Positions 46,229 through 54,652 of a stretch of DNA of 64,000 nt are shown here, piece by piece. The translations under genes were made by a program, and so were the position numbers. Where the stretch lies: positions 1,860,001 through 1,924,000 of the forward strand of contig NZ_JAVLVU010000001.1 in NCBI RefSeq assembly GCF_031951985.1. Reading direction: 5' to 3'. Position 1 is the first letter of the stretch. The number at the start of each line of letters is the position of its first letter. The DNA comes from Mucilaginibacter terrae. GTDB taxonomy: Bacteria > Bacteroidota > Bacteroidia > Sphingobacteriales > Sphingobacteriaceae. Below the pieces are notes generated by a model. It did no database searches. It was not told the DNA's origin and saw only the letters and a program-made list of their open reading frames with translations.

Positions 46229-47266
46229 TTAATTAGCCACTAAAACGGCCAGTTTAACACGCTTCAAAATATAAATAATAAGGCAACTCACCGCCGTTAC
46301 TATGATGGTTGAAAGTATGGGCAGAATGATGGAACATCCGGCAAAACTTAATTCGCCAAGCTTGGTAAGCCTCGGGAAAAACGCAATAATGAGCGGGTTT
46401 ATACAAAATATACCTAAAGTATTTTGGGCAATATTTTGAATGACATTACCCGTCCCCCTATTAATTTCATTATAAGTGAGATTGTGACTAAAAGCCGAGT
46501 TGGCAATTAGCATAGCCACCACAAACACACTCGGAAACAAATACGGGCTTGCATCTTCAGGGTGAAGGTATACCTCTAAGGGCATTAAAACTACTGATAT
46601 TACAGCCAGCCAAACCGGCACTTTAAATATAGCATCTTTGTTGTGGGCAAAAGCTATTCCCAATACCACATAGGGCAGCCAATACACAAAAGCACGATCG
46701 CTTATTTTGCCTACAATATTAATATTTAACCAGCCAGAGTATGATACCGCTACAAAGAACACCAGCGATATTACATACAATACCACCGGGCGGTTCACTA
46801 ATGGCCGGGTAATTTTGCTAATGAGCGGAAACAACAACAGCAACTGAAAAAGTATAATAAAGTAGTATTGACCCGACCAGCCGTATCCTACCCAATATTT
46901 ACTAATGATAGATACAATATTCAATCCTTTATGCTTTCCTAACAGGAAAAAATACACTGCCGACCAAAACAGAAACGGAATTAGCAGCTTAAAAAACCTC
47001 GAAAATGAAGAGCCCGAACCTTTTTTGATTAAAGATTTTTCGGCAAAGAACGCCCACAGGAAAATAAATACCGGAACACAAAACCGGAAAGCATCGGCCC
47101 ACATTTTAATACCCTGGTGGCTTATATCAAAAGCGGTAGGATTAAACTTAATCATGCTGTTACCGTGTATAAACACTACGGCTATTATTGATATTACCTT
47201 TAAAATATCTAATGATGCCGAACGGCTGTTTGCAGTTGTATTTGCTGCGGGTAAAGGTTGATTCAT
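46229..47266 (-). CDS. Acyltransferase family 3 membrane protein
   Basis: 345 aa with about ten hydrophobic helices. The N-terminal RSASLDILKVISIIAVVFIH carries the catalytic-type His (VFIHG), followed by FRFCVPVFIFLWAFF, which matches the Acyl_transf_3 (OafB/NodX/WecH-like) family. It would transfer acyl groups such as acetate to surface sugars. No neighbour names the acceptor. Start at ATG; the upstream region has no ribosome-binding feature worth noting. Confidence 0.88.
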   Translation of the reverse strand: MNQPLPAANTTANSRSASLDILKVISIIAVVFIHGNSMIKFNPTAFDISHQGIKMWADAFRFCVPVFIFLWAFFAEKSLIKKGSGSSFSRFFKLLIPFLFWSAVYFFLLGKHKGLNIVSIISKYWVGYGWSGQYYFIILFQLLLLFPLISKITRPLVNRPVVLYVISLVFFVAVSYSGWLNINIVGKISDRAFVYWLPYVVLGIAFAHNKDAIFKVPVWLAVISVVLMPLEVYLHPEDASPYLFPSVFVVAMLIANSAFSHNLTYNEINRGTGNVIQNIAQNTLGIFCINPLIIAFFPRLTKLGELSFAGCSIILPILSTIIVTAVSCLIIYILKRVKLAVLVAN

Positions 47267-47389
47267 GTTTGTTTAATAATTACAGCTAAATATAGAGTAT
47301 CTTTTTAAATAATGACGGGCGTTACTAATTAACTTTAAAGCACAATAATATGCTAAATACATTGTAACCCTTGTTTAGGGTAATACTGT

Positions 47390-47397
47390 TAAATTTG
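47390..47397 (+). promoter_or_regulatory. Candidate -7 element of dapD
   Basis: TAAATTTG matches TAnnTTTG, 34 bp before the ATG. A TTG lies 16 bp upstream but the spacing is short for the -33 element. Confidence 0.35.
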
Positions 47398-47431
47398 CTC
47401 AAAAATCCCTTTATTTGCGAAAACTTTTGAA

Positions 47432-48250
47432 ATGGCCGCTACTTTAAAAAAAATGATAGAAGATGCCTGGGAAGACCGGGGATTACTTAACGGAAACGAC
47501 TATGTTAATGCTGTAGAAACAGTTATAGAGCGCCTTGACAAAGGCGAACTACGCGTTGCCGAGCTGATTACTAACCGCTGGCACGTTAACGACTGGATTA
47601 AGAAAGCTGTAATACTCTACTTCCCTATCCGCGAGATGGAAGAAATTAAAGTAGGCCCGTTTGTGTTTCATGACAAAATGAAACTTAAAACCGATTACAA
47701 GAAAACCGGTGTACGCGTAGTACCTCATGCTATTGCCCGTTACGGTGCACATTTAGCAAAAGGCGTTATCATGATGCCATCATATGTAAACATTGGTGCG
47801 TTTGTTGACGAAGGCACCATGGTTGATACCTGGGCTACTGTAGGCTCATGCGCTCAAATTGGCAAGCATGTTCACCTGAGTGGCGGTGTTGGTATAGGCG
47901 GCGTGTTAGAACCCGTACAAGCTGCCCCGGTAATTATTGAAGACAACTGCTTTATTGGCTCACGTGCCATTGTGGTAGAAGGCGTACATGTTGAGCGCGA
48001 AGCAGTATTAGGTGCTAACGTGGTTTTAACGGCCTCAACCAAAATTATCGACGTAAGCGGCGAAACCCCTATTGAATATAAAGGCCGCGTACCTGCCCGT
48101 TCGGTGGTAATACCAGGTTCTTACACCAAAAAATTCCCAGCAGGTGAATATCAGGTTCCGTGTGCCCTGATCATCGGCAAACGTAAAGAATCAACTGATA
48201 AAAAGACATCTCTTAATGATGCATTGAGAGACAACAATGTTGCTGTTTAA
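47432..48250 (+). CDS. dapD: 2,3,4,5-tetrahydropyridine-2,6-dicarboxylate N-succinyltransferase
   Basis: 272 aa enzyme of the lysine/diaminopimelate pathway, succinylating tetrahydrodipicolinate. A left-handed beta-helix hexapeptide repeat forms the body: VIMMPSYVNIGAFVDEGTMV, then DTWATVGSCAQIG, then GGVGIGGVLEPVQAAPVI and IEDNCFIGSRAIVVEG. The C-terminal IDVSGETPIEYKGRVPARSV is characteristic of DapD. Its product feeds peptidoglycan and lysine. It has its own candidate promoter, and a 30-bp perfect inverted repeat follows the gene. Length is standard. Confidence 0.97.
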   Translation: MAATLKKMIEDAWEDRGLLNGNDYVNAVETVIERLDKGELRVAELITNRWHVNDWIKKAVILYFPIREMEEIKVGPFVFHDKMKLKTDYKKTGVRVVPHAIARYGAHLAKGVIMMPSYVNIGAFVDEGTMVDTWATVGSCAQIGKHVHLSGGVGIGGVLEPVQAAPVIIEDNCFIGSRAIVVEGVHVEREAVLGANVVLTASTKIIDVSGETPIEYKGRVPARSVVIPGSYTKKFPAGEYQVPCALIIGKRKESTDKKTSLNDALRDNNVAV

Positions 48251-48272
48251 GTTGTATCTATAATTAAACCCG

Positions 48273-48355
48273 TGTCATTGCGAGCGATAGCGTGGCAATC
48301 TCCTAATGCAAGGTGTAATCAAGCTGAGATTGCCACGCTATCGCTCGCAATGACA
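48273..48355. repeat. Perfect 30-bp inverted repeat (BSR family A)
   Basis: The arms 48273-48302 and 48326-48355 are exact reverse complements over 30 bases (beginning TGTCATTGCGAGCGATAGCG), with a 23-nt loop. The same family recurs at 59991-60088, sharing the tail AATGACATATTCTTTTT. The name family A is mine. Confidence 0.92.
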
Positions 48356-48389
48356 TATTCTTTTTCGGCCAAGTTCAACTGATAACTAA

Positions 48390-49517
48390 ATGATAGTAGG
48401 GTACGATGCCAAACGCGCTTTTTTAAACAATACCGGGCTGGGTAATTACAGCCGCTGGTTGATTAAGAGCATGGTACAGTTTCACCCCGAAAATCAATAT
48501 CGTTTGTACACACCTCGTATACGCGATAATCGCCATAAAAACGAATTAAGTAAGCTAAAAAATATTTGTGCCGTAACGCCCGGCCGCATGTTTCTGCCAT
48601 CATGGTGGCGCAGTCAGGGGGTGGTAAAAAACCTCAGGACAGATAAGGTTGATCTGTATCACGGCTTAAGTCACGAATTACCATTTAGTATAAAAGAAAG
48701 CGGCATTAAAACTGTGCTCACCGTGCACGATTTAATTTTCATGCGCTTTCCGCAGTATTTTAAGTGGATAGATCGATTGATTTATAAGGCCAAATTAGCT
48801 TACGCCTGCCGCACTGCCGACCGCATTGTAGCCATAAGCCAAAAAACCAAAGATGATTTGGTTGAACTGCTCAATATACCGGCTTCAAAAATTGAAGTAA
48901 TATACCAGGGTTGCGATAATACCTTTACTTTATACAATAGCGAGGCTTACCGCACCAAAATTCGCAAAAAATACAACCTGCCTAAACGATATATTTTAAG
49001 CGTGGGCACTATTGAAGAGCGCAAAAACCTTTTATTATTAGTTAAAGCCCTTGCCCGAAGTAAAGATAGCATTCGCCTTATTGTAGTGGGCAAAGCCACC
49101 GATTATATTGAAGAAGTTAAACAATTCATCAACGCAAGTAACACGGCCTACAGGGTTACGTTTTTGCACGATGTAACCTTTGATGAGTTACCGGTGCTGT
49201 ATCAACTGGCTACGCTTTTTGTTTACCCCTCGCGCTACGAAGGCTTTGGCATACCGGTTATTGAGGCACTGTGCTCGGGCGTGCCGGTTATTGCAGCCAC
49301 AGGCTCGTGTTTGGAAGAAGCCGGTGGACCCGACAGCCTGTATATAAACCCCGACGACGACGAGGATCTTGCCCGTAAAATTAGCCGGGTTTGGAACTCT
49401 CCTGCGTTGCGGCAGCAAATGATAACAAAGGGTTTTGAATACGCCAAAAACTTCAACCACGAAAAACTGGCAGACCAGCTTATGCAATTATATCAAAAGA
49501 CACTTAACCATGCTTAG
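48390..49517 (+). CDS. Glycosyltransferase family 1/4 protein
   Basis: 375 aa GT-B fold enzyme. Motif SRYEGFGIPVIEALCSGVPV carries the E-x7-E signature of GT4-like retaining enzymes, and the domain order (N-terminal Rossmann with TVHDLIFMRFP, C-terminal with RYILSVGTIEERKN) is intact. It likely adds a sugar to a cell-envelope or polysaccharide acceptor; the donor is unknown. Its last 8 bp overlap the start of the next gene, suggesting co-transcription. Confidence 0.88.
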   Translation: MIVGYDAKRAFLNNTGLGNYSRWLIKSMVQFHPENQYRLYTPRIRDNRHKNELSKLKNICAVTPGRMFLPSWWRSQGVVKNLRTDKVDLYHGLSHELPFSIKESGIKTVLTVHDLIFMRFPQYFKWIDRLIYKAKLAYACRTADRIVAISQKTKDDLVELLNIPASKIEVIYQGCDNTFTLYNSEAYRTKIRKKYNLPKRYILSVGTIEERKNLLLLVKALARSKDSIRLIVVGKATDYIEEVKQFINASNTAYRVTFLHDVTFDELPVLYQLATLFVYPSRYEGFGIPVIEALCSGVPVIAATGSCLEEAGGPDSLYINPDDDEDLARKISRVWNSPALRQQMITKGFEYAKNFNHEKLADQLMQLYQKTLNHA

Positions 49518-50076
49518 AGACGAAGTAAAAAAAGCATTCGAAGTAATTAAAGACGGAGGTATCATCCTCTACCCTACCGATACCATTTGGGGCATTGGCT
49601 GTGATGCAACCAACACAGAAGCCATACAAAAAATATATTCGCTAAAGCAACGTGCTCTCGAAAAAAGCATGATTATTTTGCTCGATATCGATGCCAAAAT
49701 GGAAAGCTACATAAGCGAAGTACCTGCCATTGCTTACGACCTGATCGAATTTGCCGAAAACCCATTAACCCTGGTTATGCCTGGTGCTAAAAACATTTCA
49801 CCGGCATTAATAAGCGAAGACGGAAGTATTGCCGTGCGTGTTACAAGTCACCCGTTTTGCAAGCAACTCATTGAGCGTATGCGTAAGCCACTGGTGTCAA
49901 CATCGGCCAATATAAGCGGGCAGCCATCGCCACAAAACTTTTCGCAAATAGCGCCCGAAATTATTGAGGGGGTTGATTATGTAGTGGATATCGATCAGCA
50001 CGATCTTTCCATCAAAAAGCCATCAACCATTATGCGGATTGATCCTACCGGTTTATTTGAGTTTATCAGGAAATAA
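49510..50076 (+). CDS. L-threonylcarbamoyladenylate synthase (Sua5/YciO/YrdC family)
   Basis: 188 aa. The YrdC signature YPTDTIWGIGCDATNTEAI is near the N-terminus, and VSTSANISGQPSPQNF is the conserved second region. The enzyme makes threonylcarbamoyl-AMP for the t6A37 modification of tRNA. I start at the ATG at 49510, which overlaps the upstream glycosyltransferase stop; the frame is open further to 49435 but those codons lie inside that gene. It lacks the Sua5 C-terminal domain, so it is a YrdC/YciO-size protein. Confidence 0.92.
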   Translation: MLRDEVKKAFEVIKDGGIILYPTDTIWGIGCDATNTEAIQKIYSLKQRALEKSMIILLDIDAKMESYISEVPAIAYDLIEFAENPLTLVMPGAKNISPALISEDGSIAVRVTSHPFCKQLIERMRKPLVSTSANISGQPSPQNFSQIAPEIIEGVDYVVDIDQHDLSIKKPSTIMRIDPTGLFEFIRK

Positions 50077-50134
50077 ATTCGTGATTTTTCTTTTTTCAAA
50101 ATTTAACAGATAGTTAAGGTTTTTTGCTAAACTT

Positions 50135-50569
50135 GTGTTTATCAAAACCTCTATCATTAAAATTTTTATTGCCAAATTGCCTCTCAATTATGATGAGACG
50201 GATATAGCCACGCTATTTATAACCTACGGCGACATTGCTACCATTAACCTGATTACCGACCGCGAAACCGGCCGTAGCATGGGCTATGCATTTGTGGAGA
50301 TGCTGAACGATGAAGACGCCCTTAACGCCATAAGCCATTTAGATAAGAAAACCGTAGGTCACAACAAACATCTGGCTGTAAGCCAGGCAACCGAAAGACC
50401 TAAACCCACAGATGCCTTTAACCGCAATAATAACAACAGCGGCGGGGACTATAATCGTGGTACTAATAACTATCAACGCGGCCACAGCAGCAATCAAAAC
50501 ACTAATTATTATAAAGACCGGAATTACAATGGCTACAATCATAGCGAAGGCAATCCATTGTCGGAGTAA
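50135..50569 (+). CDS. RRM-domain RNA-binding protein with Asn/Tyr/Gly-rich tail
   Basis: 144 aa. One RRM: RNP2 is IKIFIAKL, RNP1 is GRSMGYAFVEM, at the usual spacing, and the fold ends near NKHLAVSQA (about residue 86). The rest is a low-complexity tail rich in Asn, Gly, Tyr, Arg and Ser (NRNNNNSGGDY, then NRGTNNYQRGHSSNQ). No suitable in-frame ATG lies before RNP2; GTG at 50135 is the best start. RRM proteins of this kind are cold-shock-type RNA-binding proteins in cyanobacteria and Bacteroidota. A strong terminator follows. Confidence 0.9.
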   Translation: MFIKTSIIKIFIAKLPLNYDETDIATLFITYGDIATINLITDRETGRSMGYAFVEMLNDEDALNAISHLDKKTVGHNKHLAVSQATERPKPTDAFNRNNNNSGGDYNRGTNNYQRGHSSNQNTNYYKDRNYNGYNHSEGNPLSE

Positions 50570-50597
50570 TAAGTTTTTATTCGTTAAATATATTAAG

Positions 50598-50637
50598 AAC
50601 AGGCTGTATGGAAAAATCCATACAGCCTGTTTTATTT
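50598..50637 (+). terminator. Rho-independent terminator of the RRM gene
   Basis: Perfect 15-bp stem (AACAGGCTGTATGGA and its complement) with a 4-nt A loop, followed by TTTATTT. Confidence 0.93.
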
Positions 50638-50980
50638 ACAATAGAGCAAAATATTGTACTAAATAGCGAAACTCGCCAGCATAATAGTTTATTTAGAGTA
50701 CAGTTTGTGTTTAATAAACACGACACTGTTAATAACTTATAATACTGTTTACAAAAATATCTTTATAACTAATTTTTACGTTTTTAATAAGCTATCAGTA
50801 AAGATATATTAGCATTTGACTATAGTTTTCAGGTATGAGATTAAAGTTTGATTAAACAATTACATCATAATGGTAAAGTAAATAGCTGTTACAACTTATT
50901 ATATTTATTGAATTTGATTGTTTGGCGTGTTAATTGCAAAGCATTAATTAGTTAAGTTTTTTTAGCCGAACGCATACAAC
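50638..50980. other. AT-rich intergenic stretch, no gene seen
   Basis: About 340 bp between the RRM terminator and the response regulator. It is AT-rich, with short frames that do not look coding. No exact TAnnTTTG element sits at a suitable distance from the regulator start. Nothing else is seen. Confidence 0.6.
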
Positions 50981-51355
50981 ATGATAAATAATATGAGCAG
51001 GATATTAGCGGTGGACGATGACAAGGACATCTTAGAAGCCTTGCAACTGGTTCTTGAAGATTATGGTTACGAAGTAAATACACTTGCCGACGGTCATCAA
51101 TTATTTGACGTTATATACAAAGCACAACCCGACCTTATACTAATGGATATTATGCTTAATGGTTTAGACGGGCGCGACCTGTGCAAAAACGTAAAACTCA
51201 ATCATAAAACTCATTCTATACCGGTTATCATGATTTCGGCAAGCCACAATGTAGGCGACGTACTTAAACAGGAATGTGCCCCTGATGATTTTTTGGCAAA
51301 ACCTTTCGATATAAGTATGCTCATTAATAAAATTCAGCGACAGTTAGCGGCATAA
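50981..51355 (+). CDS. Single-domain response regulator (receiver only)
   Basis: 124 aa. Receiver domain: acidic pair in LAVDDDKD, phosphoacceptor Asp56 in LILMDIMLNG, Thr/Ser in VIMISAS, and Lys107 in LAKPFD. There is no output domain, so it acts by phospho-dependent protein contact, like CheY or Spo0F. It has no kinase beside it. Two starts are possible (ATG at 50981 or the ATG four codons later at 50993). Confidence 0.93.
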   Translation: MINNMSRILAVDDDKDILEALQLVLEDYGYEVNTLADGHQLFDVIYKAQPDLILMDIMLNGLDGRDLCKNVKLNHKTHSIPVIMISASHNVGDVLKQECAPDDFLAKPFDISMLINKIQRQLAA

Positions 51356-51471
51356 TTTTGTTGCTCAATTCCATATATTAGCTGTTTCCGCGAAAATTAA
51401 TAAACTGAGGGTAAAGCCTTTATTATTCAAACTTTACCTCATTATACCATCTATTAGTTACTTTCGTTTAA

Positions 51472-51517
51472 AAAAATGCAATCCGGCTTGTTTAAACATG
51501 CTGCGGATTGCATTTTT
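51472..51517. terminator. Bidirectional hairpin terminator before the TPR gene
   Basis: AAAAATGCAATCCG pairs perfectly with CGGATTGCATTTTT; within the loop TGTTTAAACA pairs further. A-rich and T-rich flanks let it terminate in both directions. It ends 27 bp before the TPR start codon and follows the response regulator. Confidence 0.85.
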
Positions 51518-51544
51518 GCATTTGCTTTTGTTAACAGCTTTCTG

Positions 51545-53509
51545 ATGATTAAACTCAAACCTATTGCTGCGTGCGCTCTACTGTTAGGTACGTTAACCGT
51601 TAAGGCCCAGCAAAATGATTCGTTTCAAATATACCGTACTTATCATACGGCTACTACCCTGCTCAATAATGGCCAATTTGTAGCCGCCGCCGAACAATTC
51701 AGGCTTATTGAACAGGTTAGGTTGCAAGCCGGTAATCAGCCTAAGTTCGAATCTGAACTATCTCTACTTAAAGAAAACTCACAATACTACGAAGCTCTGT
51801 GTGCGCTTGAATTAGGAAATGATGATGCTCTGGCCTTGTTTATGCGGTTTATTAAAGAGCATCCCGAAAATCCGCTTTCCAAACTGGCCTACTTCCAAAT
51901 AGGTAAATCATACTCCAAACAACAAAAGTATGGCGATGCTATTTTATGGTTCAATAAAATTAATGCCAGCGAACTAAACGGTCGCGAGTACACCGAATAC
52001 AAGTTTCGCAAAGGATACGCTTACTTTGATATGGGCGATTATGCCTATGCCCAGCAACAGTTTAGCGAGATAAAGGATAAAAAATCATCTTTCCAAGAAG
52101 ATGCCATTTATTACTTTGCTTACATAGCCTATTTAAATAAAGACTATCATGTAGCATTGGTAAATTTCGAAAAGCTAAAAAATTCTAAAAAATACGAGAG
52201 CAGCTATCCATACTATATAACGGCAGTTTACTTTTTAGATAAACGGTATGATGATGTATTAAACTACGCCATCCCTATTCTCAACTCTACCAAGCAACAG
52301 CACGAAACCGAAATGCTGCGCATAATAGGCGCATCATACTTTGCCAAAAACGATTACCCTAACGCGGTTAACTATTATACCCGCTTTCAGGAGCGCGACC
52401 AGGGCAAAACGCAAAATAGTCAGGATAGCTACCAAATTGGTTACGCACACTACAAAACCGGCAACAACGCCAAAGCCACCGTTGAGTTATCAAAACTGGT
52501 AAACCAAAGCGATGAATTTGCGCAAAATGGTAACTATACGCTTGGCAGTATATTCTTAAAATCGGGTAATAAGCAATCTGCCCGAAACGCTTTTCAAATT
52601 GCATCAAAGCTCGACTTTGACAAGCAAATACAGGAAGAAGCTTTGTTTGAGTATGCCAAGCTATCATACGAACTCGACTTTAACACCCAGGCTTTAGAAG
52701 CCACCCGTTTATACTTGCGCAACTATCCGCGCTCAAAACGTTTAGACGAAGCCAAGACTTTATTGGGCGAGGCCCTCCTTAACTCTAAAAACTACAAAGA
52801 AGCCGTAGAAATACTGGAGCCTATTGTGGTTGCTAACCCAAGTGCTGCCGAAGCTTACCAAAAGGTGACGTACTACCGTGGATTGGAATTTTATAACGAA
52901 CGTGCTTTTGAGAATGCTATCGGTATTTTCCTGCGCTCGTTAAAACATCCGCGCGACGAGAAAATTACCGCCCTAACTACTTATTGGCTGGCCGAAGCTA
53001 TGTACGAGGTACGCAAGTACGGCGAATCGGTTGAGCAATTTGAAGAATTTTTACAAAATCCTGAATCGAGACAGCTTAGTGTATATAATTACGCTAATTA
53101 CGGTTTAGGTTATGCGGCCTTTGGTGCCGAACAATACAAAAAAGCTGCCTCTTACTTTGAACGCTTTTTAGCTGGTGGCCCAACTGATAAAAATACCATA
53201 AATGATGCGGTTGCCCGTATTGCCGACAGTTATTTTGTGCTAAAAAGCTACGGACAAGCCATGTCGTACTACGACCGTTTGATTGCCAGCGGCAGCCAAA
53301 GCCAGGATTATGCTCTGTTTCAGCGTGGTATGATACAAGGTTTGCAATCATCGCCCGACGCCAAAATAGCTACCCTGAACGATGTATTGACGCGCTACCC
53401 TAATTCAGATTTTGCCGATGATGCCTCGTTCGAGATAGCCTATACCTATTTCCTGAAAAACGATGGCGAACGTGCAAAAACCGATTTGCAGGCCATGATT
53501 CAAAAATGA
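51545..53509 (+). CDS. Tetratricopeptide repeat protein, 5' part of a frameshifted gene
   Basis: 654 aa. Signal peptide (LKPIAACALLLGTLTVKAQQ) then many TPR repeats (YFQIGKSYSKQQKYGDAILW, SYPYYITAVYFLDKRYDDVL, YGLGYAAFGAEQYKKAASYF). The frame ends at a TGA after AMIQK. The +1 base frame resumes at once with NDPNSSYVPRAL, and the repeats continue in the next CDS entry. Removing one A from the AAAAA run at 53502-53506 would join both into about 1027 aa, close to the usual size of this Bacteroidota outer-envelope TPR protein. The ATG at 51545 starts the signal peptide; an upstream ATG at 51476 lies in a terminator hairpin. Confidence 0.85.
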   Translation: MIKLKPIAACALLLGTLTVKAQQNDSFQIYRTYHTATTLLNNGQFVAAAEQFRLIEQVRLQAGNQPKFESELSLLKENSQYYEALCALELGNDDALALFMRFIKEHPENPLSKLAYFQIGKSYSKQQKYGDAILWFNKINASELNGREYTEYKFRKGYAYFDMGDYAYAQQQFSEIKDKKSSFQEDAIYYFAYIAYLNKDYHVALVNFEKLKNSKKYESSYPYYITAVYFLDKRYDDVLNYAIPILNSTKQQHETEMLRIIGASYFAKNDYPNAVNYYTRFQERDQGKTQNSQDSYQIGYAHYKTGNNAKATVELSKLVNQSDEFAQNGNYTLGSIFLKSGNKQSARNAFQIASKLDFDKQIQEEALFEYAKLSYELDFNTQALEATRLYLRNYPRSKRLDEAKTLLGEALLNSKNYKEAVEILEPIVVANPSAAEAYQKVTYYRGLEFYNERAFENAIGIFLRSLKHPRDEKITALTTYWLAEAMYEVRKYGESVEQFEEFLQNPESRQLSVYNYANYGLGYAAFGAEQYKKAASYFERFLAGGPTDKNTINDAVARIADSYFVLKSYGQAMSYYDRLIASGSQSQDYALFQRGMIQGLQSSPDAKIATLNDVLTRYPNSDFADDASFEIAYTYFLKNDGERAKTDLQAMIQK

Positions 53510-53512
53510 TCC
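53500..53512 (+). other. Frameshift point in the TPR gene
   Basis: The bases ATTCAAAAATGAT read I-Q-K-stop. With one A fewer they read I-Q-N-D and continue as PNSSYVPRAL, in frame with the second part. Could be a real mutation, phase variation in a short A run, or an assembly error. Confidence 0.75.
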
Positions 53513-53525
53513 TAACAGCAGCTAC

Positions 53526-54629
53526 GTGCCCCGTGCCTTGGTTACTACTGGCTTAATTGATTATAACAATAACCAGGATGATGCCGCTGTTGAGTCGTTT
53601 AAAAAAGTGGTGCAAACCTATCCATCTGCTCCCGAAGCTAAACAAGCTTTAAAGCAAATTGAAAAGATCTACACTGATAAAGGCGACGCCCAAACCTTTA
53701 TTAACTACGCAGGCACTACCCCAATTGGTAATTACAGTGCTGCCGAGCAGGAAAGCATTATGGCTACTGCCGCTAACAACCTTTACCTCAAAGGCGATTG
53801 GGAAGGCACTGTTTCTGCCGTTGGCGCTTACTACGATAAGTTCAAAAACAAGCCTATTTATGAAAAGCAAATGCGTTTTATTCGTGCGCAGGCTTTGGTT
53901 AATTTGAACCGTACCGATGAGGCCGTGCAGGATTACGCTGTTATTTTAAATGACTGGACCAGCGCCTACACCGAAAAATCGCTGATCGCTATTTCGAAGA
54001 TGTACATATCGCAAAAGAAATACAACGAAGCCGTGGTGTATTTAAAACGCCTCGAAACCAATTCAGAATACAAAGCCGATTATACATTTGCCATTAATAA
54101 CCTGCTCCTCTGCTACACCCAAATGGAAATGGCCGATGATGCATTGCATTATGTACAGTTAGTTAGAGAAAACGAAAAATCGGCAGAGGAAGATAAGTAT
54201 AAAACTGGTTTGTATGCGGGTAAAGCTTATTTAGATAAAGGCGATACCACTGCCGCTATAAAAGAGCTTAACTATACGGTTAACAACACCAAAACGGTTG
54301 CCGCAGCCGAGGCTAAATACAATATTGCCGAAATTGAATACAAAAAAGGCAACTACAAGGCATCGCAAAAAACCTGTTTCGACATCATCAACAAAATGTC
54401 GAACTATGATTACTGGCTAACCAAAACTTTTATCCTGCTGGCCGATAACTATTTGGCGCTTAAAGATCCTTTCCAGGCTAAAGCTACGCTGCAAAGTGTA
54501 ATAGACGGCTACAAAGCCGACGACGATATATTGCCAACGGCAAAAGCCAAACTGCAGCAAATAACCGATGCCGAGAAAACAGCACCGGCACCAGCTCCGG
54601 CCGCAACCAGCCCTAAGAAAAAAGGATAA
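53526..54629 (+). CDS. Tetratricopeptide repeat protein, 3' part of a frameshifted gene
   Basis: 367 aa in the frame opened at the shift. TPR units continue (LVTTGLIDYNNNQDDAAVES, FIRAQALVNLNRTDEAVQDY, ISKMYISQKKYNEAVVYLKR, LYAGKAYLDKGDTTAAIKEL), with no signal peptide or proper start; the GTG at 53526 is only the first possible start in this frame and is unlikely to be used. It ends with an Ala/Pro-rich tail (APAPAATSPKKKG). Gene order with the downstream outer-membrane and TonB genes indicates that the joined protein belongs to that module. Confidence 0.8.
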   Translation: MPRALVTTGLIDYNNNQDDAAVESFKKVVQTYPSAPEAKQALKQIEKIYTDKGDAQTFINYAGTTPIGNYSAAEQESIMATAANNLYLKGDWEGTVSAVGAYYDKFKNKPIYEKQMRFIRAQALVNLNRTDEAVQDYAVILNDWTSAYTEKSLIAISKMYISQKKYNEAVVYLKRLETNSEYKADYTFAINNLLLCYTQMEMADDALHYVQLVRENEKSAEEDKYKTGLYAGKAYLDKGDTTAAIKELNYTVNNTKTVAAAEAKYNIAEIEYKKGNYKASQKTCFDIINKMSNYDYWLTKTFILLADNYLALKDPFQAKATLQSVIDGYKADDDILPTAKAKLQQITDAEKTAPAPAPAATSPKKKG

Positions 54630-54652
54630 TTAGCACCACAACGTTTTTGATA

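Noticed and set aside
53500..53512. Programmed frameshift in the TPR gene
   Set aside because: The slip sequence is weak and no stimulatory hairpin or Shine-Dalgarno-like element is evident; mutation or assembly error is simpler.
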